Source: Lineus longissimus (lineage: Eukaryota; Nemertea; Pilidiophora; Heteronemertea; Lineidae). From it: a stretch of 64,000 bases of DNA. Positions 1-19,100 of this stretch are shown one piece after another. A program made the position numbers and the translations under genes. The notes beneath the pieces were generated by a model, which saw only the letters and a program-made list of their open reading frames with translations, was not told where the DNA came from and did no database searches. Position 1 is the stretch's first letter. Every line of letters begins with the position of its first letter. The stretch is taken from assembly GCF_910592395.1 (NCBI RefSeq), contig NC_088317.1:18956039-19020038 (forward strand). The letters are read 5' to 3'.

Positions 1-1561
1 GACATCGATGGAGGACAACCTTGAGACTTCTCGGGGATTTCGTGAGATGATCGATTCAAGGAAATGGGAGGTCAAATGGGATTCAAGTTTCATCAAATCA
101 ACAAACAAAAACAAAAACCCCTGAAAAGTCACATCGAATGTTTCTAGCACAAGAAATTGATGCAAATTGTACGGTATTGTAACAGATGTATACCATGTAC
201 ATCACCTCAGCTGCATTGAGATGTCTTAGTGGAAGCCCATCCATCAGTTAGACACTAAATGATTGATAGCCCGCCTGGGGAGGCTGTGATTCATGTGTCA
301 GTACGCACGACACGGCACTGTCATTTTGTCATTGATTGAAGGTCCTGTGATGCCACTTCGAGAAAAGAATTGGATTTCGTTAGAAAAGATTTTCGCTTCT
401 TTCAGAAATAGTTTTGTTTCTCTACGCATTTCTTTGATGAAATTGTTGGTTTGGATTTCATTCGCTTGACAAGTTGGAGTGTTCAAGATTGATTGTGTAA
501 TTAATCATTGGAATCATTAGACAGTGAAAATTGATCACTCAATTATCATCGGAGTAGATCAATCTCGATTCTCGTCTGCCTTGAATTGTTGATTAAAATT
601 GAAAGTCGATGATTTCGTTTCTTGAAAGGTGCTCAGAGAAAGGTATCAGAGATATCGCGAATGTCGCTGACTTGTTTGTGCTATCCTGTTTGTGGTGATG
701 AGCACATTTGGTATAACGGGGTGCAAGTCGAAAAAATCATGGTGATATTTCAAAGATTCTCGGATAAGATCCTTTTTGGTTCAAATTAAGTTGAATCCCG
801 GTAACACGACCACTCATTGGACCGAGGTTGAATGGTCGCGTTACCGGGGAGGTCGCGTTAGTGAAGTTGAAAATCCGGGGAAAAATGCATGATTAGGTTT
901 TCCTGCCAAAATTGTTTAACTTATTTATAAGTTCAAAAACTAAGTTCATAAATTGTTTCATCTGTCAGATTTGAATTTTTTCAAAATAAGTTAGTCTGTG
1001 CATGTAAGCTCATGCGTAAAATCTTGACAGGATTCGTGTAAAAATCTTACTTAAGATCTTAGCTAAGCACCTTACAAGCAGCTTATTGGGATTTTTGATT
1101 TGGGATCGAATACGTTATTCATTTTCGTTTTACACGCTTAATGAATTTGATAGACTCTGATGCAACGTGTAAGATGAAATTATTCAGATATCAACAACAT
1201 TGTTTCAGTCAAGATGAGTTGTCCACAAACGAGTCAATCGTGAACGCCAAGCTAAACCTAGATGCATTGCTATAAATCGCGGGTCATTCTCGATCGCTTC
1301 CGCCACCAACTGGTTCAATCTTCCTCCTCATTCCAAGCAGGTGCGGCTATAATCGCCGGCCATTGTACAGGTGGGCAAGACGCCATCCCATCCAACAAAG
1401 GAAATTACTCCGCCGCGTACACCAATAATCATTCGCCGCTGACATCGGTTATCACAGACAGCCGTCATCCGAGGTAGAAATATATAAAGCCGCTATACCT
1501 GTTGGTTCGATTCTGGGTGAAAGAGTTTCCTGTAGGCTCCGAATAATTTTGTTCTATCAAG
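1..1561. other. 5' flank without a recognised gene
   Basis: No supported exon was found here. The region holds a pogo/Tigger-like repeat fragment (about 791-985). The first exons of the downstream glutamate receptor (signal peptide and start of the amino-terminal domain) must lie here unrecognised or before the window. The short open frame at 1262-1477 has no receptor-like residues. Confidence 0.5.
791..985 (+). mobile_element. pogo/Tigger-like MITE fragment, copy 1
   Basis: The stretch with GGTAACACGACCACTCAT and GGTCGCGTTAGTGAAGTTGA recurs inverted at about 30870-31137. That copy ends in CAGTGAAACCCCAGTAACAC next to a TA, the form of a TcMar-Tigger/pogo terminal repeat. The family assignment is inference from the terminus only. 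Confidence 0.45.
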
Positions 1562-9273
<7,712 letters not shown>

Positions 9274-10645
9274 CCCTCATCCACACCTCTATCGCCAAGT
9301 AGGGAACTTCAAGTCTAAAAATAGAACAATGATTTGCTGCTACTACCTCAGTCTTTAATTTTGTTTTGAATTCACGATTCGGATCAGCTTCGGTAACTGT
9401 CCTTGGTCTTCGGATATAACGTCATTGGGTCGGCTGAGGTGGGTCTGGAGGTACGTCTCAAATCATACTCGAACAGGCATGATAGGGCAACCAAAGCCAG
9501 GTGGCAGGGGGCCAGATTTAAGTCGCTGATTGGCTTCCCAATTATCTCTTATATCTAGCTCATTGGCGCTTGTTTCAGATACTTTCAGTCAAATTATACC
9601 TGTATCAAAGAAACAAAGGTAATAGAAGGGTCTTCATGCGAGTTTCGCAGTCTGTTGTTTTGAACACCAGAGACAGTAAGTACGTGCAATACAATATAAT
9701 TGAAAAATGAAGATTTCTTTTTTTCAGGGAGCTTTAGATTACACTTGGAAGCCTGGGAACCTGTTGACAAGATGATGGTGTGCGAGAAAACGTAGCTGTG
9801 AACAATCCTATTGGCAGATAACGCAATTGTATTGATCTGAAGTTGGCTGTTACATGATTGTATGCCATTTTTCCCGGCCTCAGTGATGATGACTTCTCGC
9901 GCATCACCCGTAAACTCACTCGCGCCAACTTCAGGAATATTCTTGAGTTATACGTCAGGTCGAAGCGTCGCTGTACTGATTGTGATTGTGATTTCGGGCA
10001 AACTTTGTGTGATTTATTTTTAAAATATAGACAGCCTAAGTAATAAGAGGCAAAAGGGCCTAACAAGGTAAAGCATTAGTCAGTCCAAATCCGAACGGAG
10101 GTACAATGTAGCAATGTTGTATGAAGGGAAATTAATGCCTCGCGTCGTGTCTGCAGGACTGTGGTGCGTCATCGAACTTACGGTTGGTGTTTTATTAACT
10201 TGCATTGTCTTTCTCTCAACAAGGTGCCGATGATCATCTTTATGTGTACAGACCTGAACATGAGGCAACGAGTCTGCAACTGGCAAGATCAGAGATGATC
10301 ATGCTGTGTTCTGCCAGCATTTTCCACGCTTCATATCACTTACTAGGTCATTGTTCTCATATATGCCGCATCGGCGCAAAAGTTGCTATTTGGTTTTATA
10401 GGTGGAGCAACCATCTGTATCTCTAACGACAACAAGCTACGTCAGGACTTGGAGACGGGGATCGGTCCCTGTTTGTCGAAAGGCGACAGCACATTACAAA
10501 GGCGTTGTGCTGATACGTCACTCGATAAAGTTTGTTGAATTCCGAAAGTCATCAATCTTCTATGATATTGAGACAAAAGATGTGTTGTTGCAATGGAAAT
10601 TTTGTATGTTTTATATTGAATAAAAGTATAGAATTAGGTTTTTAT
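9274..10645 (+). other. probable 3' UTR of the AMPA-type receptor
   Basis: No coding sequence is recognised after the TGA at 9271-9273. A canonical AATAAA at 10619-10624 is the first convincing poly(A) signal I noticed downstream, suggesting a 3' UTR of about 1.35 kb. The transcript end is not demonstrable from genomic sequence. Confidence 0.4.
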
Positions 10646-12301
10646 CAATTTCTTTGTCTCTATGAACAAGCAAATAGATGTCCAGTGTAGACCGGTCTGT
10701 GAACATACAAAAAATAAACACTTAGCTATAACTGAACGCTTGGAGCACACAGGTATAGATGTATGCGAGGTCATGCGGAGAGCCTCTGTGACATGATGTG
10801 TGTGCTCCCAGCTTAGTCGGTCGAGGGTACTAGATTTTGATGTACAGGGTAGTTGGCTTCTCTTACGTTTAAGTTATCGGAGGTAGAAACGCCGCCGTCG
10901 TAACGGTGTAGTGTAGGCAAGTTATTTTACCAATGTCTTGGCTGTTTCGGCACAAAGGTATCTGAGCTGAGCCAGAGAATATACCCGAGACGTTCTAGAA
11001 ACGTTTCAGGAAGGTGGTGGATCGCCTGCGTAGCTGATTTTGTCAAAAGAGCATTTCCCGCGGGTTTCTCAAAGATTCTTCGGGAGACCAGACCGCGGCC
11101 TGTTGGTGACGTCACGACGTCGTTCATAACGGACCGCGAGCAGGTGCGTGACGTCACGATATTTTGACGCACAGGCAATGCAGAACACGTGACGATGACC
11201 ACATCATATGCAAAACCCAAGGTAAGGTTGAGAAGTTCTGAATATAAACATGGAGTAAAATGAACGACATGCATGAATAAAGCCCTTACGGCCATGTTAG
11301 AAAACACAAACGCCCGACCACCAAACGACCAACTGCACTGGAAGCCTGATAGACATCCAGCGCCTGGTCTCACTTGACTGCACAATCAACAAGTTCATTG
11401 ACGAGACAGGTCACAGAGAAGCTCTCGGGTGAAGAAAAAATGAGAAAAAAATCGTTCCTCAAGCAGGTTCGAACTCGGGACCCTCGACACTTGACCCTTG
11501 CCATCTTACCCTCTACGCCACGAAACTATTGTTGAAGACGATCATATTTTTCAGATTTTCATTTCACGTACAAGCTTTACTTTGGTGTCTTTTGTGCCAT
11601 CTGTACCATTTTCAGTTTCAAAGTGGCGTTTAAAAATTACCCTTCTACAATATTGGCAAAGTGAATTCATAAGATACATAATCAGGAGAGGAACATGACA
11701 CCCTCTGATGATTATAAGAGCACGCAGCTATTTTTCAAATTTTGAAGATGCAAAACAATTTCCCACTTTGTTTGTATCAAAACCATGCGTATATTGAGGA
11801 ACAATGTGATCAAGTGACTCGAGCGAGATCAGTCATTGTAATAATGTATGCCTATCATCGTTCCACATGCAGTTCTCTGTTGGTGAATACGGTCATAGCG
11901 CCACTGCGGCCTGCTGGTAGTTAAGTCTGTCATATCTGAGGCCGTTTGAAACATGGCTGACCGGTCGTTCAAAACATGGCGGGATGGGCGTTAGTGCTAT
12001 CTAACTTGGCCGCAAGGGTTTTTATGCATGCATGTCAGCTTCAGCAAAACGTGCTGTCAATAGATTTCTCATTGCTCCAGCTATGTTATACAGTCTCGAT
12101 GTTTGAGTTGATCTAGTCGAAGACGATCAAGGCAGCGTTATCTGATCGCATTCGGATGTTGCTTCCCCTTCCTTATAAGAGATTAAAATGGACAAACGTG
12201 CATTGTCCATTTTGAATGCCGAGTTGTTTCTTGGGAAAATGGGGCCTTCGTGTGAACTGTTTTCAATATACTTTTCTCCCCTTGCCCCGACCCTAGCCCG
12301 T
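10646..12301. other. intergenic region with inverted-repeat tRNA-like element
   Basis: No gene seen between the probable receptor 3' UTR and the GPCR. It is mostly occupied by a repeat (about 11269-12040) that also occurs inverted at about 29846-30200. Confidence 0.55.
11269..12040 (-). mobile_element. non-autonomous element with tRNA-like core, copy 1 (interrupted)
   Basis: The ends carry inverted copies of a segment containing AACGGCCAAGTTAGAAAACA-like sequence (11269-11310 and about 11998-12040). Inside, on the minus strand, lies a tRNA-like stretch (11461-11528) with an A-box-like TGGCGTAGAGGGTAAG and a B-box-like GAGTTCGAACC. The body matches the other copy as a reverse complement but is longer, so it probably contains an insertion. 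Confidence 0.6.
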
Positions 12302-13339
12302 CTATTGCAATACCGCTCCTTGATTTTTGTTACCATTTTGACGCTTGCGCAGTGACAGCAGACGATAGACTTCCTTCCGGTAAAATGGAAGGGTGCAGCC
12401 ATAAATGATGAAATTTGAACAATAATTCAACAAGCTGTACTGATCAAGAAAGATGTGAACCAAGTAGAGAAGTTGATGATATTTAGGATCATATTGTGCT
12501 GTTGATTTTAGGTAGTAGAAGAGGTTAGTTCCTGAGATGCTCACGGGTGTCATAAAAATGATGTAAAAGGTCGAGACTAGCAACAGAGAGGCAACTAATC
12601 GACTGTTATGGTGATCCTTCCTTGAATTTACATGAGAGTCAAGCGATATCTTTGCCCTTCGTATTCCAGCGAGAATGAGAATGTTTGCAATGAATATCAA
12701 ACAACATGGAAGATAATTATGAACGGTGACGTCAAAAACAAGGGTCCAAAAAGTGACTAAAAGAGGTGTATTGTAATAGCATACTAGTCGGGACGATTCC
12801 ATGTAGACGTTGTTCAAAACCAAGCGATGGACACTCAGACAGATAGACATGACCCAAATTGCGATGATTATAAAGGTTCGCTTTCTTGCAGTTATGTCTG
12901 CCCGCCTTAAAGGGTACCAAACAATAAAAACCCTCTCCAAAGTGAAGGCAACGATGGCCCACGCTGACGCAATTTCCCACACGTGTCTTGCAAAGCCAAT
13001 CAGCTTACATGTGACATTTGAATATGTTAATAAGTCGTAGGACACAGCGCCATTGGAGACGTAAGCAAGCCCATCCGCCATCCAAAACGCCATTCCAAGG
13101 ATGATGATAAACCCTGTGTCGGAGATAGCGAGGGTGCTGAGGTATTGTACCGCTGCATCCGCGCGTTTCCTGGTCCTAATGAAGATGACAAGAGAGACGC
13201 TGTTTCCCATTATCCCAATGAGCAGAAGGCAGGGGATGATGTATCCCAGAATGAAATTGTAGACATCCAAAGCAAGCCCCGAAGATGTGATGTCGTGTCC
13301 CGAAACGCCTGTTCCTCCCTTGAGTGGGGTCGTCATCAC
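12302..13339 (-). CDS. class A (rhodopsin-like) GPCR, probably peptide-type, intronless
   Basis: 345 residues in one open exon. Seven membrane segments can be traced. TM1 has GNSVSLVIF. The conserved Cys at the TM3 start (NVTCKLIGF) pairs with an extracellular loop 2 Cys (RLVCYYN). The DRY motif appears as ERV (TLERVFIVWYP), TM6 as FYIIFMTPVS, and the NPxxY position as NYCSNFIIYG. A basic C-terminal tail follows. The overall look is that of FMRFamide/TRH-receptor-like invertebrate peptide GPCRs (family-level inference), and the ligand cannot be told. The stop is TAG at 12302-12304. The start at 13339 gives a short N-terminus with no NxS/T sequon, so the exact start is uncertain. Signalling would be through heterotrimeric G proteins at the plasma membrane. 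The lack of introns is common in this class. Confidence 0.88.
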   Translation of the reverse strand: MMTTPLKGGTGVSGHDITSSGLALDVYNFILGYIIPCLLLIGIMGNSVSLVIFIRTRKRADAAVQYLSTLAISDTGFIIILGMAFWMADGLAYVSNGAVSYDLLTYSNVTCKLIGFARHVWEIASAWAIVAFTLERVFIVWYPLRRADITARKRTFIIIAIWVMSICLSVHRLVLNNVYMESSRLVCYYNTPLLVTFWTLVFDVTVHNYLPCCLIFIANILILAGIRRAKISLDSHVNSRKDHHNSRLVASLLLVSTFYIIFMTPVSISGTNLFYYLKSTAQYDPKYHQLLYLVHIFLDQYSLLNYCSNFIIYGCTLPFYRKEVYRLLSLRKRQNGNKNQGAVLQ

Positions 13340-15953
13340 TTTAGTTATCTGAGGCGAAGTATTTTGCCTTTATAGCACATATCGGCTTTAACTTTGATAT
13401 GCACCCATTTGGTGAATTCCAAATCATGGATCTAGAGCTCATATCGCCATAAAATGTCATAATTCCGTGAGAAAAGGGTGTTTAAGATGTTGTCATTGAC
13501 TTCACTTAGCTTAATGGCCCTGCTACCGGAGGGTACGTCAAGTTATCTCGATTGGCCCCCAACAGTCTGTATATACATGTACATCCATAGCAAGCATTCG
13601 TGCATGCTGTTTTGAAAACCAATCGATATTCTATAATCAGCTATAATCATAGTCCGCCGCAGCACAGTCATAAATAACTTGCTCTATTTAAGGAGTATGC
13701 CATTTTTGGACCGCCTCCGGCGCGTGGCTCATTTAAAAACAAGCTTGATCATTTAAAAACAACCCGTTTTGTCACATAGAAACTTGACAATGTATACATT
13801 TTCGTCAATTCCAAACATTTTGTAAACGGTTTAGCATACTGTCTTTCATTCCGTACCCCTTTCCATGCTATTTGAAAAACAGTAGAAGGATGATACTTTT
13901 GGATAGAGGTAGACCGCCTGTAAGTCTTGTTGTAACAGAGATCTGACGTCCATTCTGTCTGAATTCTGACGTCAGTTTGACGCATGCCTAAGTGTAGACC
14001 CAAATGGGATGACCATAGCCTATTGCAGTGTTTATTTTTTTATACCAGTAACCATGTTTGATCTTTACGAGATGATCGATGAGATGTTTAATGAGATCGC
14101 ACCATCCGCAATTAGGCCAGCCCAGGCCGCCAGACACAAATCTGGGAGCTTAGGTAAGTCATGATACCAAACCCCGCAGTCAGACGAGGCTGCTGCAGCC
14201 CCACAGTCAGACCAGGCTGCTGCTACAAGAAACTGGTAAATAGTTGAGATAGTCAACGACATTTCAGTCTAACCTGCCAATGTACATGTACCCTGGAGAA
14301 TAAGCGCAAGATTTCCAGAGGGCATACCCCGGTCAGGCTTTGGTCTCGGGAAAGTGATGCTGATTCTCCTGGGTACAACATAAGTGACGGAAAGGCGACA
14401 CGTTATTAATGAAGTGTGGTCTGTCGATTGCCGTGTGGAAGTACAATTTCTTTCAACTCTTATCAAATAAAGTTAGATTGAATAATCAACGGAAGATAGA
14501 CAAATTACCGCAATGTAGTCGACCGGCTATGAACAGTTGGCGGCATGGCATTACGCTTGCAACGGGCCTAAAACCTCACTCAGCCGACTATGGACAGTTG
14601 GCGGCATGGCATTACGCTTGCAACGGGCCTAAAACCTCACTCAGCCGACTATGGACAGTTGGCGGCATGGCATTACGCTTGCAACGGGCCTAAAACCTCA
14701 CTCAGCCGACTATGAACAGTTGGCGGCATGGCATTACGCTTGCAACGGGCCTAAAACCACACTCAGCGGGCTATGAACAGTTGGCGGCATGGCATTACGC
14801 TTGCAACGGGCCTAAAACCTCACTCAGCTTGGATTTCTTGCGTACTTTTATGATCCTTTATTGTAGTTGGACATGCGGCTCATTAACAATAACACTGACA
14901 GATTGGTGATTATTACTGCATTGATTGATCACCATTTATCATCGGTAGTTAATTAGCAGTTAATTGGGGCACGTGCAAATTATCAATCATTGTTTAATTG
15001 GTGACCAGAACTACATGTGTATATTGTTTTATGCCTTTGGGCTAATTTTGGCCAAAAATCGTTTTCGAATGACTCCTCCGTAACTGCTCGGCGGAGAGCT
15101 TCCGAGTTGGCCGGCGAAGTCCAGACACCTCCAGTTATCTTACATATTTACAGAACACTCATATATCATCTTTTATACTTTGTTTGGTACTTGATGTTTC
15201 TCTGCGGCATACTGCCACTCTACCTTCCTTTTGTCCCACGTCCACAGCAGCACGAGCGAGCACGGTGTACTTACACGGTTTGTTGCCTTCAAACCATGGT
15301 GCTCTGGCCAAGCAGCTGTCCCCACCAGGGGGTACGTGACCACAGTCATGACAGTTAGTATTGTGCTCATATGAATACATATAATTTGCGACAATTGGAT
15401 GTCGGATGTTACTTAACACTTGGTCAAGGTGAGAGTGGTGGCCATTGTTGTGGAGACAATGATGATTACTCTGATGATACCAAACATCATTAGATTACGC
15501 AGACACTCGCCATAGGTGGCATTATTCAAAGAGTAGTCTATTATCTATTTGGTATTTATACCCTTGTGTTGGCGACTGTGTCATAGTGTATTTAGAAGAC
15601 AAGATTGGGGCTTCAGCGCGCATCGCGAATAGGAAGGTTAGGACTGCATTTATGCCGCAAGGATACGGACTACATTCACCTCAACGGATTGAGTTGTCAC
15701 CTCAGTCTCAGAACGAACACGTCTTTCTGATTTAACACCTGACGTACGTAGATCATTCCTTTTATTGGCGAGAGGAGGAAGATTAGCCGAAATCAACGGA
15801 GCTGGAAAAATTGTTTTCCTTTGAAATCCTTCCATCCTTCCATACGCGACCTTGCATTTCGATTGCCGCGGTAGGGAAGACGGTGAAGCCTAGACCAATT
15901 CATGATTCTTTTTTGCTCAGGGAGGTAATACATTTTTCTCGCTTTCGTTCTAG
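13340..15953. other. intergenic region between GPCR and RFX gene
   Basis: Contains the 61-bp minisatellite (14519-14828) and otherwise no recognised feature. The promoter and N-terminal exon(s) of the RFX gene may lie here but I cannot identify them. Confidence 0.5.
14519..14828. repeat. 61-bp minisatellite, five copies
   Basis: The phrase ACAGTTGGCGGCATGGCATT recurs at 14533, 14594, 14655, 14716 and 14777, exactly 61 bp apart. Copies are nearly identical. Confidence 0.95.
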
Positions 15954-16110
15954 ATCAAGAAATCCGCGAATTGAAAACTGCCTATCTGAGCATGCGCAAA
16001 ATGGCGGCTGATTACGACAAGATGGAGATTGCCTTCAATGAGGCACTCGACCTGGAGGATAGCGGTTACGCCACTGACGTGACGGGGCCATGCCCAGATG
16101 CTGCAGAATG
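15954..16110 (+). CDS. RFX exon: region before the DBD
   Basis: Follows ctttcgttctag and ends GAATG|gtatgt. Reads [20 protein letters not shown] then an acidic stretch to DAAEW, where the W is completed by the next exon and starts the DBD. ATG codons at 15992 and 16001 could serve as starts if this is the first coding exon. Confidence 0.75.
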
Positions 16111-19100
16111 GTATGTATTTCCAACAGAGTGCATTGCACTGGGGTGTTTCTTTAGAATAGAGACGATTGGATTCTTGGTCGGCTGTGGCTACGCTTCTGA
16201 CGTCAGCGGGCCAAGATGAAATGCTGCAGAATGGCTAGTACACTTGTCAACTACCCTGGCGTGTCTTTATTTATCAGAGACGCTTAGGAACCTCTAAGTT
16301 TTAAGTAGAAAGGAAACTGATAACGGTCTTGAAGAGCAAGATAAATATAACGAAATGACCTTGAGATAATTCATGCTCTCTCTAGTAACGGTAGCACTTC
16401 TTACGGTAAAGGGGGGGGGGGTATGTAGTGGTGGAATCATTCCTTGTAGTCCTGGCGAGAAAGAATGTCCCTTCAGCTCAGTCAAAGGAGTGATTTCCCT
16501 TTAAACCAAAAGTCTGGTGTTCAATCATTCTCAAATCCATTTGGTTATTTGCTAATTTATGTCCTCGCATCTCAGGTTAAATACCAACTATGAAGAACAC
16601 GAGGGTATCAGCCTTCCCCGTAGCGTCATGTACAGTCACTACATCGACCACTGCCACGACAACGAGACGGAGCCCATGAACCAGGCGAGCTTCGGCAAGA
16701 TCATCCGGACGGTCTTCCCCAACATTAAGACTCGGAGGTTGGGCAATAGAGGGCAATCAAAGTAAGTGCACCTCCTTTCTTCCGCTTGGGGCAGCACCAA
16801 GTCTTGTCTGTCGAAAAACAGAGTTTTAGCCGAGTACAAGAGCATAAGAATTTTTCTAAAAAGTACTTCTTTGGATTAGCTCTAGGTCGACTATCGACAA
16901 GACAGCGGTGTTCCGGGTCGGCGGTTTGCATGTGGTTCTCATTATCGATATTTCAACTTCGCTGAGCTAGTGGCATGAGATCACCTTGTGACCGCATTGA
17001 TTATCAGCCCTTCTCGATGAGTGGAAGGTGTATTTAACTGGTGTTTGTCTGAATCGGACTCCCAGGCTGAAAGTATCATATGTATTCAATTTCTTTTTTG
17101 GGGTAAAAGTCGAAATCTACAAGGTTCAGTTCCGCAGAGGTGGCATACTGTGCTATGTTATCAATCAATAAGATCGCAAGTGGTTAAACGGATACTATAT
17201 CATCCACTCCCTGTACATGCATGCAATCCGCCTATCTGTGCATAGTGTCCTTCCAATGACACCACACATGTGTTACATCATCGAGACTGCAGACAAAGAG
17301 ATGGTGTCATCAGATATGTAATGTCACTGATGTTATGCCACGGAAGATGTGAATGATAAAACATGTATCGAGCTGATATTAACGACATGAATAGTATTTA
17401 CACATTTCGCTCGGTATAATGAAGTATAATTTTGTCCTACCTTAACCTTTCGATGATTGGGTCAGCTGCAAGGTGTTAGACCACAATGACCTCTGCATGA
17501 TCTTATGGCAAAATGTCTGTTTTCTCGCATTTTCTCTTCAATATACATGTACACCGAACTCAGCAACCGTGGGTGGATTGTGTATATCTCGTGATGTTAT
17601 CCTTATAAAAACGTTCTTAGTAAAAGTGCTTGTAGCGCAGGAGTCCTGTAAATGACGATATTCGAATCATCTTGCAGATACCACTACTATGGTATAAAGA
17701 TCAAAGAGAATTCTCCCTACAGGGAAGTCATGGTGAACGCCCAGCGAGTCAACACGTAAGTCCAATTCAAACTTAATTTTAAAATGTATTACATCAAAGT
17801 TTAAATAAATGTTTGATGAAGGTGCATGACTTCAAAAACTAATGACCTCTACTGAAATCGGTTGTTCACTGAACAACTTGAGCGTATCGTATTTGTATGC
17901 GGTGAGTTCTCGTTTCCTGTGATCGGTATACTCTACGATCACCAGCTCAGACGAAAAGGTTTACCTATTCTAATTTTGTTTCAGCCTGTGTGCTAGTCCG
18001 AAGACAGCCTTCAGCAAGTCATTGGTAAGTTGAAATCGTCAGGCGGCTCGATGAGACAATATTTCAAACGTAAAACACGACACTTAAAGTTAGCTTGCAG
18101 ATCTTACTTGATCATGGAGTATGAACCACGGCTATATTCCCTTCTTGGGGACGTGGCTACTTCTTTTCAAGTTACATTGGATTAATGAGAACATTGACAA
18201 ATTTATTGTCGACCTAACCCCGCTCATCCTCTCCTTCAGTGTCCTGACGGCTCCCTTACCCCGTCCACTCCATCTGCATCACAGACCAGCCTAACCCTAC
18301 CAGAATTCCCCAACATCAATGACCTGAGGTTGCCCGCGCAGATAAAAGATACGGTAAGAGCGATATCACGTTCTACTCTTTACATTCATTCAATTTAATA
18401 AACAGATGACCCCAATCATTGATGCGTGCCGTGGATGACTAGAGGTGTTGAATGACCTGCTTTCTAAAATTCATCTTTTCTTTCTCTTTCAGACGGGCGT
18501 GTTCCTTATGATGTACCGCCATCACTCGCAGCGAATCATAGATACCGTCCTCCGAGCTAACTTCGCTGAGGTAAGACAGCTGTACAAGCGCCCTCAACAA
18601 TTAGAGAGGAAGCTTGACTCACGATGCTAGGTTTATGCGTTCAACCCCGATCTCAACTCCCGGATTGGTCAATTCGTCATCCTATCTTCTCTCCCTCCAA
18701 GAGGAGGTACGAGGCCGATACCGTTGCGTCTGGAGCGTACTCCGATCTGGTCACCACTTGGCTTTCACAGGTCGACCTCATGGCGGACTAATCGAGCACG
18801 TTCTTGCTATCTCAGAATACAGAGTGCTCTTCCTAAACTGACGAAACTACCATTATTCAAATCCTTTGATTGTAAAGAACCTGAGTGTTGTTGCCAGTTC
18901 GAAGACTTTTATCGATTTCTCTCTCTCTCTCTTCAGGTGAAGGGTTTTATCACTCACTTCTGGACGACCCTGCCGTCCCACGTGTCGAGTGTGCTCTACC
19001 ACGATAAGGTCATCAAGGTCATTCGCCTCTGTGACACCATCCTCTATTCGTCCATCATCAACGTGCTGATTCCAGGCATCATACAGCCACTCCCTGCCAG

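Noticed and set aside
1262-1477. First exon of the glutamate receptor
   Set aside because: The frame reads MHCYKSRVILDRF with no signal peptide or receptor similarity and no matching donor.
11461-11528. A functional tRNA gene (minus strand)
   Set aside because: A- and B-box-like motifs are present but no convincing cloverleaf or acceptor stem pairing; it is part of a repeated element.
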